Shown here piece after piece: positions 30,898-41,593 of a DNA stretch of 64,000 bases (positions within the stretch are counted from its first letter, which is position 1; each line of letters opens with the position of its first letter). The stretch covers positions 124,001 to 188,000 of the forward strand of contig NZ_LKPJ01000011.1 of the NCBI RefSeq assembly GCF_001443045.1. Reading direction: 5' to 3'. The stretch is from Burkholderia ambifaria. Its GTDB lineage: Bacteria > Pseudomonadota > Gammaproteobacteria > Burkholderiales > Burkholderiaceae. The position numbers and the translations under genes are program-made. The notes beneath the pieces were generated by a model. It saw only the letters and a list, made by a program, of their open reading frames with translations, had not been told where the DNA came from and ran no database searches.

Positions 30898-32925
30898 TTA
30901 GGCCAGCACGGCCTTCGCGGTCTCGACGACGTGCTCGACGGTGAAGCCGAAGTACTTGAACAGCACGCCGGCCGGCGCCGATTCGCCGAACGTGTCGATC
31001 CCGACGACGCCGCCTTCGAGGCCGACGTACTTGTGCCAGAACGCGGTCACGCCCGCTTCGATCGCGACGCGGCGCACGCCGTGCGGCAGTACGCGTTCGC
31101 GGTATTCGGCGTCCTGGCGGTCGAACACGTTGGTCGACGGCATCGACACGACGCGGGCCGCGATGCCCTGCTGCGCGAGCGGCTCGACGGCCTTCATCGC
31201 GAGTTCGACTTCCGAGCCCGTCGCGATCAGGATGATCTTGCGCGCGACGATCTCTTCGTCCCAGTCCTTCAGCACGTAGCCGCCCTTCTCGATGTTCGCG
31301 ATCTGCGCGTCGGTGCGCGGGTTGAACGCCAGGTTCTGGCGGCTGAAGATCAGGCTCGACGGACGGTCGGCAGCCACCGCGTGCGTCCATGCGACGGCCG
31401 TCTCGACCGTGTCGGCCGGACGCCATACGTCGTGGTTCGGGATCAGGCGCAGGCTCGACACGTGCTCGATCGACTGGTGCGTCGGGCCGTCTTCGCCGAG
31501 GCCGATCGAATCGTGCGTGAACACGAAGATCGACGGCACCTTCATCAGCGCGGCCACGCGCAGCGCGTTGCGGCTGTAGTCGGAGAACGTCAGGAACGTG
31601 CCGCCGAACGGCTTGTGGCCGCCGTGCAGCGCGAGGCCGTTGATCGCGGCGCTCATGCCGAATTCGCGCACGCCGTAGTTGATGTGGTTGCCGAGCAGCA
31701 CGCCCGGGCCTTCCGGATTCGCGCGCACCGCCTTCGACGCCTTCCAGTTGGTCAGGTTCGAACCGGTCAGGTCGGCCGAGCCGCCGAGCAGTTCCGGCAG
31801 TGCGGCGGCCAGCCCTTCGATCGCCTGCTGCGACGCCTTGCGGGTCGCGACCGTCTCGGCGCGCTCGTTCGCGCCGGCGATGATCGCCGCAGCCTTCTCG
31901 GCCCAGTCGGCCGGCAGCTGGTTGGCCATCCGGCGCTCGAATTCAGCCGCTTCTGCCGGGAACTTGGCGCGATATTGCGCGAACGTCGCGTCCCATTCGG
32001 TTTCAGCACGCTTGCCGGCTTCCTTCGCGTCCCATGCCGCATAGACTTCCTGCGGAATCACGAACGGCTCCCACTTCCAGCCGAGCGCTTCGCGCGTCTT
32101 CGCGATTTCTTCCGCGCCGAGCGCCGCGCCGTGCACGTCGTGGCCGCCGGCCTTGGTCGCCGCGCCCTGGCCGATCACCGTCTTGCAGCAGATCAGCGTC
32201 GGCTTGTCCGACAGCTTCGCCTTCGCGATCGCCGCGTCGACCGCGTCGACGTCGTGGCCGTTCACGTTCGGGATCACGTTCCAGCCGTACGCCTCGAAGC
32301 GCTTCGGGGTGTCGTCGTGGAACCAGTTCACGACGTCGCCGTCGATCGAGATGCCGTTGTCGTCGTACAGCGCGATCAGCTTGTTCAGCTTCAGCGTGCC
32401 CGCAAGCGAGCAGGCTTCGTGCGAGATGCCTTCCATCAGGCAGCCGTCGCCGAGGAACACGTACGTGTGGTGATCGACGATCTTCGCGCCGTCACGGTTG
32501 AACTCGTCGGCCATCAGCGCTTCGCCGAGCGCCATGCCGACCGCGTTCGCGAGACCCTGGCCGAGCGGGCCGGTGGTCGTCTCGACGCCCGGCGTGATGC
32601 CGTATTCCGGGTGGCCCGGCGTCTTCGAGTGCAGCTGGCGGAAGTTCTTCAGCTCTTCCATCGGCAGGTCGTAGCCGGTCAGGTGCAGCAGCGAGTACAG
32701 CAGCATCGAGCCATGGCCGTTCGACAGCACGAAGCGGTCGCGATCCGCCCAGTGCGGGTTCGTCGGGTTGTGCTTCAGATGGCGCGACCAAAGCGCGACG
32801 CCGATTTCGGCCATGCCCATCGGCATGCCGGGGTGGCCGGAGTTCGCTTGCTGGACGGCATCCATCGCGAGCGCACGGATCGCGTTGGCCATCAGGGTGG
32901 TGGAGGCGGGAGACGAAGTCGTCAT
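30898..32925 (-). CDS. tktA: Transketolase
   Basis: Thiamine-diphosphate enzyme of the pentose phosphate pathway. The 675-residue protein has the N-terminal [13 protein letters not shown] segment, the ThDP motif [13 protein letters not shown], and the catalytic [18 protein letters not shown] region. I chose ATG 32925 ([10 protein letters not shown]); the frame runs upstream to 32970 and an internal ATG ([11 protein letters not shown]) at about 32892 is also close to the family start. Promoter region shared with divergent speE. Confidence 0.96.
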   Translation of the reverse strand: MTTSSPASTTLMANAIRALAMDAVQQANSGHPGMPMGMAEIGVALWSRHLKHNPTNPHWADRDRFVLSNGHGSMLLYSLLHLTGYDLPMEELKNFRQLHSKTPGHPEYGITPGVETTTGPLGQGLANAVGMALGEALMADEFNRDGAKIVDHHTYVFLGDGCLMEGISHEACSLAGTLKLNKLIALYDDNGISIDGDVVNWFHDDTPKRFEAYGWNVIPNVNGHDVDAVDAAIAKAKLSDKPTLICCKTVIGQGAATKAGGHDVHGAALGAEEIAKTREALGWKWEPFVIPQEVYAAWDAKEAGKRAETEWDATFAQYRAKFPAEAAEFERRMANQLPADWAEKAAAIIAGANERAETVATRKASQQAIEGLAAALPELLGGSADLTGSNLTNWKASKAVRANPEGPGVLLGNHINYGVREFGMSAAINGLALHGGHKPFGGTFLTFSDYSRNALRVAALMKVPSIFVFTHDSIGLGEDGPTHQSIEHVSSLRLIPNHDVWRPADTVETAVAWTHAVAADRPSSLIFSRQNLAFNPRTDAQIANIEKGGYVLKDWDEEIVARKIILIATGSEVELAMKAVEPLAQQGIAARVVSMPSTNVFDRQDAEYRERVLPHGVRRVAIEAGVTAFWHKYVGLEGGVVGIDTFGESAPAGVLFKYFGFTVEHVVETAKAVLA

Positions 32926-33120
32926 GTCGAGTCCGGAGAACGAGTCGAGGAAACGGGGGCACGGCGGCATCCGGAAGCTCGAGCGTCAATCGTTCCCGGC
33001 GCGCGGTGCGGCGCCTGACGGACGCGAAGCGGACGGAGCCTACGGACGGGGCTGCAAAGCTCGTCATTTTAACAGATGGGCTGACATTTCCCTTGTCGGC
33101 GCACGGTGTTCCGGCACGCA

Positions 33121-33149
33121 TTTCCGCGGACCCGCGCGCCTCCTATAAT
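33121..33149 (+). promoter_or_regulatory. Possible sigma-70 promoter of speE
   Basis: TTTCCG and a perfect TATAAT (33144-33149) separated by 17 bases, 38 bases before the speE GTG. The -35 is poor. Confidence 0.4.
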
Positions 33150-33186
33150 TCAGACGTCGGAACTGCCCGCCCCGAGCGGCCCGCCC

Positions 33187-34044
33187 GTGAGCACGACCCT
33201 ACTCTTCCATCCCACGCCCGACGCCGCGTACGGCTTCCCGAACGCACGTCGGCTCGCGCACGTCGCATCGCCGCACCAGCACATCGAGGTCTGGGAAACC
33301 CCGCAGCTCGGCCGCCTGTTTACGCTCGACGGCCGGCCAATGACGTCGGTCGGCGACGAATACGTGTACCACGAGTGCATGACGCACCCGGCCGCGCTCG
33401 CGCATCCGTACCCGAGGAAGGCGCTCGTGCTCGGCGGCGGCGACGGCGGCGCCGCGCGCCAGTTGCTCAAGCATGCGTGCATCGAGCGGATCGTCGTCGC
33501 GGAGCTCGACGACGAAGTGGTCGGCATGGCGCGCCGCTATCTCGACGATGTGCACCAGGGTGCGCTCGACGACCCGCGCGTCGAGGTCGTGATTGGCGAC
33601 GCCGCGCATTTCGTCACGTCGACCGTCGAGCATTTCGATCTCGTCGTGTTCGACCTCACGCCGCCCGATTCGCCGGCGGCCGGCCTCTATACGCGCGAAT
33701 TCTACGCGCGGCTCAAGCGGATCCTCACGCCCTGCGGCGCGATCTCGATGCATCTCGGCTCGCCGGTGTTCCACACGGCGCGCATCGCCGCGCTGCTCGA
33801 CGACCTGCGCGCGAGCTTCACGGTCGTCGACCCGCTGTCCGCGCACGTGCCGCTGTACGGCTCCCAGTGGCTGATGGCGATCGCGAGCGATACGCTCGAT
33901 GCGGCCTCGCTGTTCGCGCACGACGTCGACGAACGCCTCGCCGCGCGCCGCGTGCAAGGCCTGCGCTACTACGATGCGCGACTTCATGCGGCCCTCTTTG
34001 CCCTGCCGCGCGCGCTGCGCGATACACTGGGCGTTCGCCGCTGA
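33187..34044 (+). CDS. speE: Spermidine synthase-like aminopropyltransferase
   Basis: Transfers an aminopropyl group from decarboxylated SAM to putrescine. The 285-residue protein has GDEYVYHE (substrate Asp at 57), the SAM-binding LVLGGGDGGAARQLLKH at 80-96, and the catalytic FDLTPPDSPAAGLYTREF segment. GTG at 33187 is chosen because the family starts with LLFHPTPDAAYG; the ATG at 33106 would add residues lying on the promoter. No speD is adjacent, so the aminopropyl donor must come from elsewhere. Confidence 0.88.
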   Translation: MSTTLLFHPTPDAAYGFPNARRLAHVASPHQHIEVWETPQLGRLFTLDGRPMTSVGDEYVYHECMTHPAALAHPYPRKALVLGGGDGGAARQLLKHACIERIVVAELDDEVVGMARRYLDDVHQGALDDPRVEVVIGDAAHFVTSTVEHFDLVVFDLTPPDSPAAGLYTREFYARLKRILTPCGAISMHLGSPVFHTARIAALLDDLRASFTVVDPLSAHVPLYGSQWLMAIASDTLDAASLFAHDVDERLAARRVQGLRYYDARLHAALFALPRALRDTLGVRR

Positions 34045-34280
34045 GCTTCCGGGCGAACGCATCGTTGCGCGGGTTGGTCGCGCTTTCTCCCGCGCTCGAC
34101 CTGCGACGCGCAGGCCCGCAACGATACAGCGGCCCGCGGCGGAACCGCACCGGGCGCCACTATCCGCGGGATCGCAACGCATATGACCGGAGCAGCCGCC
34201 CAAGCGCCAATACTGTTCGAGCGCAAAGCATCGGAACAGGGCAGGCGCTAAAGCACCACCACTGTCCGACAGGAGATTTC

Positions 34281-34697
34281 ATGACCGATCCACGTCCGGC
34301 CAACGTGCCTTGGTTGACGCCTTATCTGGCCGTGCGCAATGCGCAGGCGGCCATCGAGTTCTTCCAGACCGCATTCGGCTTCGAGCTGCGCGACGTCCAC
34401 GACGAGGACGGCGCGATCATGCACGTCGAGATGACCTACCGAGGGCAGCTGATCGTGATGTTCGCGCCCGAAGGCGCGTTCGGCTCGATCGCCCTCACGC
34501 CGAAGAGTGCGCACGCAACTGCCCCGCAGTCGTTCTATCTGTATGTCGACGACGTCGACGCGACCTGGCAGCGCGCGCTCGACGCGGGCGCGAAGTCGCT
34601 GACCGCGCCGCAAGACCAGTTCTGGGGCGACCGCTTCGCGCAGATCGAGGATCTCGACGGCTATCGCTGGGCACTCGGGTGTCGCCTGGGCGCATGA
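34281..34697 (+). CDS. VOC (glyoxalase/bleomycin resistance) family protein, PhnB-like
   Basis: 138-residue protein with the paired beta-alpha-beta-beta-beta units of the vicinal-oxygen-chelate fold: VPWLTPYLAVRNAQAAIEFF at the N-terminus, AIMHVEMTYRGQLIVMF in the middle and FYLYVDDVDATWQRALDAGA in the second unit, ending GDRFAQIEDLDGYRWAL. The ATG at 34281 has an AGGAG site. Such proteins are often annotated PhnB or glyoxalase-like without known substrate. Its stop overlaps the possible rsmE ATG at 34694. The 236 bases before it show no gene. Confidence 0.85.
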   Translation: MTDPRPANVPWLTPYLAVRNAQAAIEFFQTAFGFELRDVHDEDGAIMHVEMTYRGQLIVMFAPEGAFGSIALTPKSAHATAPQSFYLYVDDVDATWQRALDAGAKSLTAPQDQFWGDRFAQIEDLDGYRWALGCRLGA

Positions 34698-34714
34698 ACG
34701 GAGCCGCATCAAGC

Positions 34715-35482
34715 ATGAATGAAGCCACCACCACCGCGGCCGTGCCGCGCTTTTTCGTCGAAGCGGCGCTGCACGCCGATGCGACGCTCACGCTGCCGGC
34801 CGACGTCGCGCGTCACGCGCAAGTGCTGCGGCTGCAGCCCGGCGACGCGCTCGCGCTGTTCGACGGCAACGGCGGCCAGTACCGCGCGCGGCTCGTCGAG
34901 ATCGACAAGCGCACCGCGCTCGCGCAGATCGAAGCGTTCGACCCGGCCGAGGCCGAGCCGCCCTATCGCGTGACGCTCGCGCAAGGCATCGCCGGCGGCG
35001 ACAAGATGGACTGGGTGATCGAGAAGGCCGTCGAGCTCGGCGTCGCGGCGGTCGTGCCGCTGTCGACCGCGCGCGGCGTCGTGAAACTGTCGGGCGAGCG
35101 CGCGGACAAGCGCGTCGCGCACTGGCGCGGCGTCGTGCGTGCGTCGTGCGAACAATGCGGGCGCAACCGCGTGCCCGATGTCGCGGCGGTACGGGGCTTT
35201 GGCGCGTGGCTCGATACGCTGCCGGCCGCGCCGGCCGACGGCGAGCTGCGGCTGCTGCTGTCGCCGCGCGCGAGCATCCCGTTCGCGTCGCTGCCCGACG
35301 CACCGCCCGCGGCAGCGGTCACGCTGCTGATCGGGCCGGAGGGCGGGCTGTCGCCGGACGAGGAAAACGCGGCCCGCGCACACGGGTTCACCGCATTGTC
35401 GCTCGGCCCGCGCGTGCTGCGCACCGAGACGGCCGGTGCGGCCGTGCTCGCCGCCCTCGCGGCACGCTGGGGCGGGTGGTGA
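34715..35482 (+). CDS. rsmE: 16S rRNA (uracil-1498-N3)-methyltransferase
   Basis: SPOUT-type methyltransferase acting on U1498 of 16S rRNA. The 255-residue product has the N-terminal PUA-like domain (PRFFVEAALHADATLTLPA) and the C-terminal knot with LAQGIAGGDKMDWVIEKAVELG, LLIGPEGGLSPDE and LSLGPRVLRTETA. ATG 34715 follows GGAG by 11 bases; ATG 34694, overlapping the VOC stop as ATGA, would add seven residues and is also possible. It ends before a bidirectional terminator. Confidence 0.92.
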   Translation: MNEATTTAAVPRFFVEAALHADATLTLPADVARHAQVLRLQPGDALALFDGNGGQYRARLVEIDKRTALAQIEAFDPAEAEPPYRVTLAQGIAGGDKMDWVIEKAVELGVAAVVPLSTARGVVKLSGERADKRVAHWRGVVRASCEQCGRNRVPDVAAVRGFGAWLDTLPAAPADGELRLLLSPRASIPFASLPDAPPAAAVTLLIGPEGGLSPDEENAARAHGFTALSLGPRVLRTETAGAAVLAALAARWGGW

Positions 35483-35541
35483 CGAGCAGATCGTGCCGGG
35501 CCACGGAGGAGCACGGCCCGTCCGCGTTCTCGCACACGCAA

Positions 35542-35566
35542 AAAAGCCCGCTCGACGCGGGCTTTT
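35542..35566. terminator. Bidirectional terminator between rsmE and the barstar gene
   Basis: AAAAGCCCGC pairs with GCGGGCTTTT across a 5-base loop, between convergent rsmE and the barstar gene, with A and T tracts on both sides. Confidence 0.9.
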
Positions 35567-35606
35567 CGGCAGATCGGCCGCAGGTGGGCGGCCGATGGAT
35601 ACAGAC

Positions 35607-36179
35607 TTACGCGAACGAGTAGAACACGCGGAACGCGACCTTGCGCTCGGCCCAAAACTCGGCGGCTTCGCGGAACACGTCGAGCAGCGTCTCGCGCCCT
35701 TCCTTGTCGAATTTCTGCGCGATCGGCAGCCCTTCGAGGACGATCACGAAACCGGGCTGCGCACCGGCCTTCGCGACGAGGTCGGTCAGGCAGTCGTACA
35801 GCGCGTCGTAGTTCTTGCCGAAATGCTTCGGAAACAGGAACGACGTCGCGATCGTCTCCATCACTTCCTGCTTCGACTGCGCGGCGCCGCAATACGCATA
35901 CAGGAAATGCTGGCCGAGCCGGCCGGCTTCGTCGGCGAGATCCTGCACGCGGAACGCGCGGATCGACTGCACGAGGTTGGGTCGCACGGTCGTGAAAAGG
36001 CTCATAGGCTCCTCGTTCGATGAAAGCCCGGGCGCAGCTTCCTGTTGCTCCGGCGCGCCGCCGGCCTGTGCCGCCGCGTGTAGTTGCATCACGCGCTGAA
36101 ACAGATTGCCGTCGCCGGCCGCGAACAGTTCCGCCGCCGCCGTGTCGTGCGCGTAGATGGAGTCGCTCATGCCGTTCAT
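35607..36179 (-). CDS. Barstar-family RNase inhibitor with N-terminal extension
   Basis: Intracellular inhibitor expected to block the RNase encoded just upstream. Residues from about 59 to 190 are barstar-like (FPKHFGKNYDALYDCLTDLV, then GFVIVLEGLPIAQKFD); the aspartate- and tyrosine-rich NYDALYDCLTD helix is the one that plugs the barnase active site. The first 58 residues (MSDSIYAHDTAAAELF and onward) look coding but are not part of the barstar fold. Start uncertain: ATG 36179 or 36170 just after the RNase stop, or the internal ATG 36005, which has GAGGAG three bases upstream and would give the bare 132-residue barstar. Cotranscribed with the RNase. Confidence 0.85.
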   Translation of the reverse strand: MNGMSDSIYAHDTAAAELFAAGDGNLFQRVMQLHAAAQAGGAPEQQEAAPGLSSNEEPMSLFTTVRPNLVQSIRAFRVQDLADEAGRLGQHFLYAYCGAAQSKQEVMETIATSFLFPKHFGKNYDALYDCLTDLVAKAGAQPGFVIVLEGLPIAQKFDKEGRETLLDVFREAAEFWAERKVAFRVFYSFA

Positions 36180-36186
36180 CCCGAAG

Positions 36187-36618
36187 TCATTCAACAATAC
36201 GTTTAAAACTGTTGTAGTGGTCGTCCGTGTAATAACAGTTGTCGACCCGGCGCAAGGGCCCGCCACAGACGATCCGGCGCGCGCCGCGATTGCGTGCGCG
36301 CGGCGTCGGCACCGTGTACTCGTGGTAGAAGCCGCGCTTCGCCTTCGGCAGGATCCGCTCGCGGTTGCCGAAGACGACACCGTCTTTCTCGTACGGATAG
36401 GGGCCACCGGCGCCGATCAGGCCAAGCGTGGTCACGGCCTCGCGCGGCAGACGAGCGGTCGGGATCGTATCGACCCCGCCGACGGCCATGTCGGCCGAGA
36501 CGGCCTGCCGTGCGTAAGCGGCGGAAACCAGACTGCCCGTCGGTGTACCGACGATACCCATCGCGAACATCGCGAAGACGGACGCGAGCGCGCCGTTGCG
36601 GAGCCACTTGCGTGCCAT
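36187..36618 (-). CDS. Secreted ribonuclease, barnase/N1-T1 family
   Basis: 143-residue RNase with a Sec-type signal (basic MARKWLR, hydrophobic stretch to about 35, likely cleavage after AYA). The mature part keeps the barnase catalytic set in order: Glu100 in YHEYTV, Arg114/115 in GARRIV and His134 in DDHYNSF. Cys118 and Cys128 could form a disulfide in the periplasm. It cleaves RNA after guanine in characterised relatives. It precedes the inhibitor by 8 bases. The ATG at 36618 is the only start that yields the signal. Role as nutritional nuclease or competition toxin is open. Confidence 0.85.
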   Translation of the reverse strand: MARKWLRNGALASVFAMFAMGIVGTPTGSLVSAAYARQAVSADMAVGGVDTIPTARLPREAVTTLGLIGAGGPYPYEKDGVVFGNRERILPKAKRGFYHEYTVPTPRARNRGARRIVCGGPLRRVDNCYYTDDHYNSFKRIVE

Positions 36619-36748
36619 GAACCAGGGTTCCCGCTGTTAAATCAAGTAGTTGACGACCAACCAAAGGCGTTAGCGTAGCGCTATTGTCCGCGCGAATCAA
36701 TGTTCGTTTGGGAATCGAAAGCCCCGTGATTCCCAGAATTGCGCATTT

Positions 36749-36788
36749 TTTACCGAAACGACACTACATTTATCTTACATAAGATAAA
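36749..36788 (+). promoter_or_regulatory. Possible promoter with a 20-bp AT-rich palindrome
   Basis: TTTACC (36749-36754), 16 bases, then TATCTT (36771-36776) could form a promoter reading right. The perfect palindrome TTTATCTTA-CA-TAAGATAAA (36769-36788) covers the -10 and start area and looks like an operator for an unidentified regulator. Confidence 0.4.
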
Positions 36789-36932
36789 ATGCGAACGGCA
36801 TCTCTGCCATGGCAAGACCCTGCCTCCTTGCCATGCCGGCTATGCTGAGTGGAGAGAGATGCTGATGTTGCTTGAGGGAAGCGCGTTTGCGCCCTACCCG
36901 CGGCGTGCCCATTGCGGGCACGCCCCTTTTTT
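36783..36932 (+). ncRNA. Candidate small RNA, about 150 nt
   Basis: No protein fits this 380-base gap, yet it holds a complete transcription unit on the plus strand. There is a possible promoter at 36749-36776. A perfect 9-bp hairpin CATGGCAAG/CTTGCCATG (36808-36816 and 36827-36835) follows, with a 10-base C-rich loop, ACCCTGCCTC, able to pair with purine-rich ribosome sites. Next comes a purine-rich single strand (about 36845-36880), and then a strong terminator at 36902-36932. The neighbouring genes on both sides lie on the minus strand, so the terminator belongs to nothing else. The start is approximate. This is inference from layout; no expression evidence. Confidence 0.45.
36902..36932 (+). 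terminator. Strong rho-independent terminator with no plus-strand gene before it
   Basis: GGCGTGCCC (36902-36910) pairs with GGGCACGCC (36916-36924), then CC and a six-T tract to 36932. It works only on the plus strand, where no coding gene precedes it for 1.4 kb. Confidence 0.88.
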
Positions 36933-36955
36933 GCTTTTGTTTACAATTTCGCCCG

Positions 36956-36988
36956 ACGCGCCACGCCGGTTCGACCGGCCTGGCGCGT
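36956..36988 (-). terminator. Hairpin after maeB
   Basis: 15-bp arms with one mismatch (36956-36970 and 36974-36988) and a 3-base loop, 10 bases after the maeB stop. There is no T tract on the minus strand, so termination may be partial. Confidence 0.5.
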
Positions 36989-36998
36989 TCGTTTTGGC

Positions 36999-39299
<2,301 letters not shown>

Positions 39300-39478
39300 G
39301 TGTCTCGTGGCGGGCGGATTAGAATGACTGTTCGACGGCATTGTAGCGCCAATCGAAGGCCATCAGACCGGCGATTCGGGTGCAGCAGCCGCGACAAAAA
39401 TGTACCGAACGGCGCAGGAACAGTGCCGTTCGCTGCGTACAATGCCGTTCCCTTTCACCGCTTCCGGGTCCGTCCGCC

Positions 39479-40477
39479 GTGCCAGCCGCCTTGTCCGAGT
39501 TTTCGCTGATCGATCGCTTCTTCGCGCGCCGCGCGGCCCGGGGAGCGCGTGCGTCGACGCTCGGCATCGGTGACGATTGTGCGCTGATCGCGCCTCGATC
39601 CGGGAAATTGCTGGCCATTTCGACGGACATGCTGGTCGAGGGCCGCCACTTCTTCCCCGATGTCGCGCCCGACGCGCTCGGCCACAAGACCCTCGCGGTC
39701 AATCTGTCGGATCTCGCGGCGATGGGCGCCGAGCCGCGTGCGTTCACGCTTGCATGCGCGCTGCCGCGTGCCGATGCCGCGTGGCTCGAGGCGTTCAGCA
39801 ACGGGCTGTTCGCGCTCGCCGAGCGGTTCGGCTGCGAGCTGATCGGCGGCGACACGACGAGCGGGCCGCTGAACCTGTGCGTGACCGTGTTCGGCGAAGT
39901 GGCGCCGGATGCGGCGCTGCGGCGCGATGCCGCGCGCGACGGCGACGACGTATGGGTGTCGGGCACGCTCGGCGACGCCCGTGCGGGGCTCGGGGTGACG
40001 CGCGGCGAATGGAGCGCCGGCGCGGCTGAAGCTGCCGCGTTCCGGCAGGCGCTCGAGCGTCCCGAGCCGCGCATCGCGCTCGGGCTCGCGCTCGCCGGCG
40101 TCGCGCACGCGGCGCTCGACATCTCGGACGGCCTCGCCGGCGATCTTCGGCACATCCTGACCCGCTCGAACGTGCGTGCCGAAATCGACGCGGACGCGGT
40201 GCCGCGCTCGGCCGCGCTCGCGACGCTGCCGCCCGACGTGCAGCGACGCTGCACGCTGGCCGGCGGCGACGACTACGAACTGTGCTTCACCGCACCGGCC
40301 GCGGCCCGCACCGCGGTCGACGCAGCCGGCGCGAGCGCCGGCGTGCGGGTCACGCGAATCGGTACAATACACGCGTTGTCCTCGCCGTCGGAGCAGCCCG
40401 CGATCGCGTGGCGCGATGCCGCCGGTGCACCCCTGACTCTCACGTTGCACGGTTTCGACCACTTCCATGCAGACTGA
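39479..40477 (+). CDS. thiL: Thiamine-monophosphate kinase
   Basis: ATP-dependent kinase making thiamine diphosphate, the cofactor of transketolase nearby. The 332-residue protein has FSLIDRFFARR, the metal-binding GIGDDCALI at about 29-37, STDMLVEGRHFF, LSDLAAMGAEP, and DISDGLAGDL, all family hallmarks. No suitable ATG exists; GTG 39479 (MPAALSEFSLID) is chosen, with TTG 39491 as alternative. It overlaps pgpA by 11 bases. A TACAAT at 39438-39443 may be its -10. Confidence 0.92.
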   Translation: MPAALSEFSLIDRFFARRAARGARASTLGIGDDCALIAPRSGKLLAISTDMLVEGRHFFPDVAPDALGHKTLAVNLSDLAAMGAEPRAFTLACALPRADAAWLEAFSNGLFALAERFGCELIGGDTTSGPLNLCVTVFGEVAPDAALRRDAARDGDDVWVSGTLGDARAGLGVTRGEWSAGAAEAAAFRQALERPEPRIALGLALAGVAHAALDISDGLAGDLRHILTRSNVRAEIDADAVPRSAALATLPPDVQRRCTLAGGDDYELCFTAPAAARTAVDAAGASAGVRVTRIGTIHALSSPSEQPAIAWRDAAGAPLTLTLHGFDHFHAD

Positions 40478-41012
40478 CCCGACGACCGCGCAAACCGCGG
40501 CCGCGCACGGCGCCGCCCGGAACGTGCCTCGGCGCGCCACCGCGCGCTTCATGCTGTCGCACCCTGCGCACATCGTGTCGCTCGGTTTCGGCAGCGGCCT
40601 CGCGCCGTTCATGCCCGGCACGTTCGGCTCGCTGTTCGGGTGGCTCACGTTCGTCGTGCTGAACCGCTACCTGACGGTGCCCGAATGGTGGGCGCTGATC
40701 GCGGTCGGATTCGTCGCCGGCACGTGGATCACCGGCTTCACCGCGCGCAAGATGGGCACGACCGATCCGGGTGCAGTCGTCTGGGACGAAATCGTCGCGA
40801 TCTGGCTCGTGATGCTGTTCGTCACGCCCGCGACCTTCATCGGCCAGCTATGGGCGTTCGTCGTATTCCGCTTCTTCGACATGCTCAAGCCGCCGCCGAT
40901 CCGCTATTTCGACCGTCGCATGAAAGGCGGGCTCGGCATCATGATCGACGACCTGATCGCCGCGTTCATGACCCTGCTCGTGATCGCCCTGTGGCGCTCC
41001 GTCGTCGGCTGA
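40467..41012 (+). CDS. pgpA: Phosphatidylglycerophosphatase A
   Basis: Inner-membrane phosphatase completing phosphatidylglycerol synthesis. The 181-residue protein has GLAPFMPGTFGSL, VVWDEIVAIWL (acidic catalytic residues), and FRFFDMLKPPPIRYFD followed by GGLGIMIDDLIAA, all PgpA signatures, within four membrane segments. It starts inside the end of thiL, indicating translational coupling, and leads into pncC 32 bases later. Confidence 0.94.
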   Translation: MQTDPTTAQTAAAHGAARNVPRRATARFMLSHPAHIVSLGFGSGLAPFMPGTFGSLFGWLTFVVLNRYLTVPEWWALIAVGFVAGTWITGFTARKMGTTDPGAVVWDEIVAIWLVMLFVTPATFIGQLWAFVVFRFFDMLKPPPIRYFDRRMKGGLGIMIDDLIAAFMTLLVIALWRSVVG

Positions 41013-41044
41013 CCGCTTTTCCCGACTCCCGTTTCCCGACGCGC

Positions 41045-41545
41045 ATGCCAACCGATTCCGTCGTCCACCAGCTTGCGATCCGCGCAGGCAACAAGCTGCG
41101 TGACGAGCACCTGTCGCTCGCCACCGCCGAATCCTGCACGGGCGGCATGATCGCCGCCGCGATCACCGACATCTCCGGCAGCAGCCAGTGGTTCGAGCGC
41201 GGCTTCGTCACCTATTCGAACCAGGCCAAGAGCGAGATGATCGGCGTGCCGCCCGACCTGATCGACAAACACGGCGCCGTCAGCGAGCCGGTCGCGCGCG
41301 CGATGGCCGAAGGCGCGCTGCGCAACAGCCGCGCGCAGGTCGCGCTGTCCGTCACCGGCATCGCAGGCCCGGCGGGCGGCAGCGAGAAGAAGCCGGTCGG
41401 CACCGTGTCGTTCGCGTGGAGCAACCGGCTGCATACCGACGTCGAGACGCTCGTGTTCAAGGGCGATCGCGAGCAGATCCGCACGCAAGCGGCCGCGCAT
41501 GCGCTGCGCGGGCTGCTGAAGCTGCTCGACGAGCGCGAAGGCTGA
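41045..41545 (+). CDS. pncC: Nicotinamide-nucleotide amidohydrolase (CinA C-terminal domain)
   Basis: Deamidates NMN to nicotinate mononucleotide in NAD recycling. The 166-residue protein is the stand-alone CinA-C form: TAESCTGGMIAAAITD with the catalytic Ser at about 30, WFERGFVTYSNQAK, VTGIAGPAGGSEKKPVGTV. ATG 41045 is chosen; it follows pgpA by 32 bases. Third gene of thiL-pgpA-pncC, convergent with the HAD phosphatase. Confidence 0.93.
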   Translation: MPTDSVVHQLAIRAGNKLRDEHLSLATAESCTGGMIAAAITDISGSSQWFERGFVTYSNQAKSEMIGVPPDLIDKHGAVSEPVARAMAEGALRNSRAQVALSVTGIAGPAGGSEKKPVGTVSFAWSNRLHTDVETLVFKGDREQIRTQAAAHALRGLLKLLDEREG

Positions 41546-41593
41546 TTCGCCCGCGCGACGGCCGAGGCAGGAGCGGCCGGCGCCCCGCACTGC

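Noticed and set aside
36180..36407. Longer start for the barstar gene
   Set aside because: Extension would overlap half of the RNase gene out of frame and has Arg/Ser/Thr-rich shadow composition.
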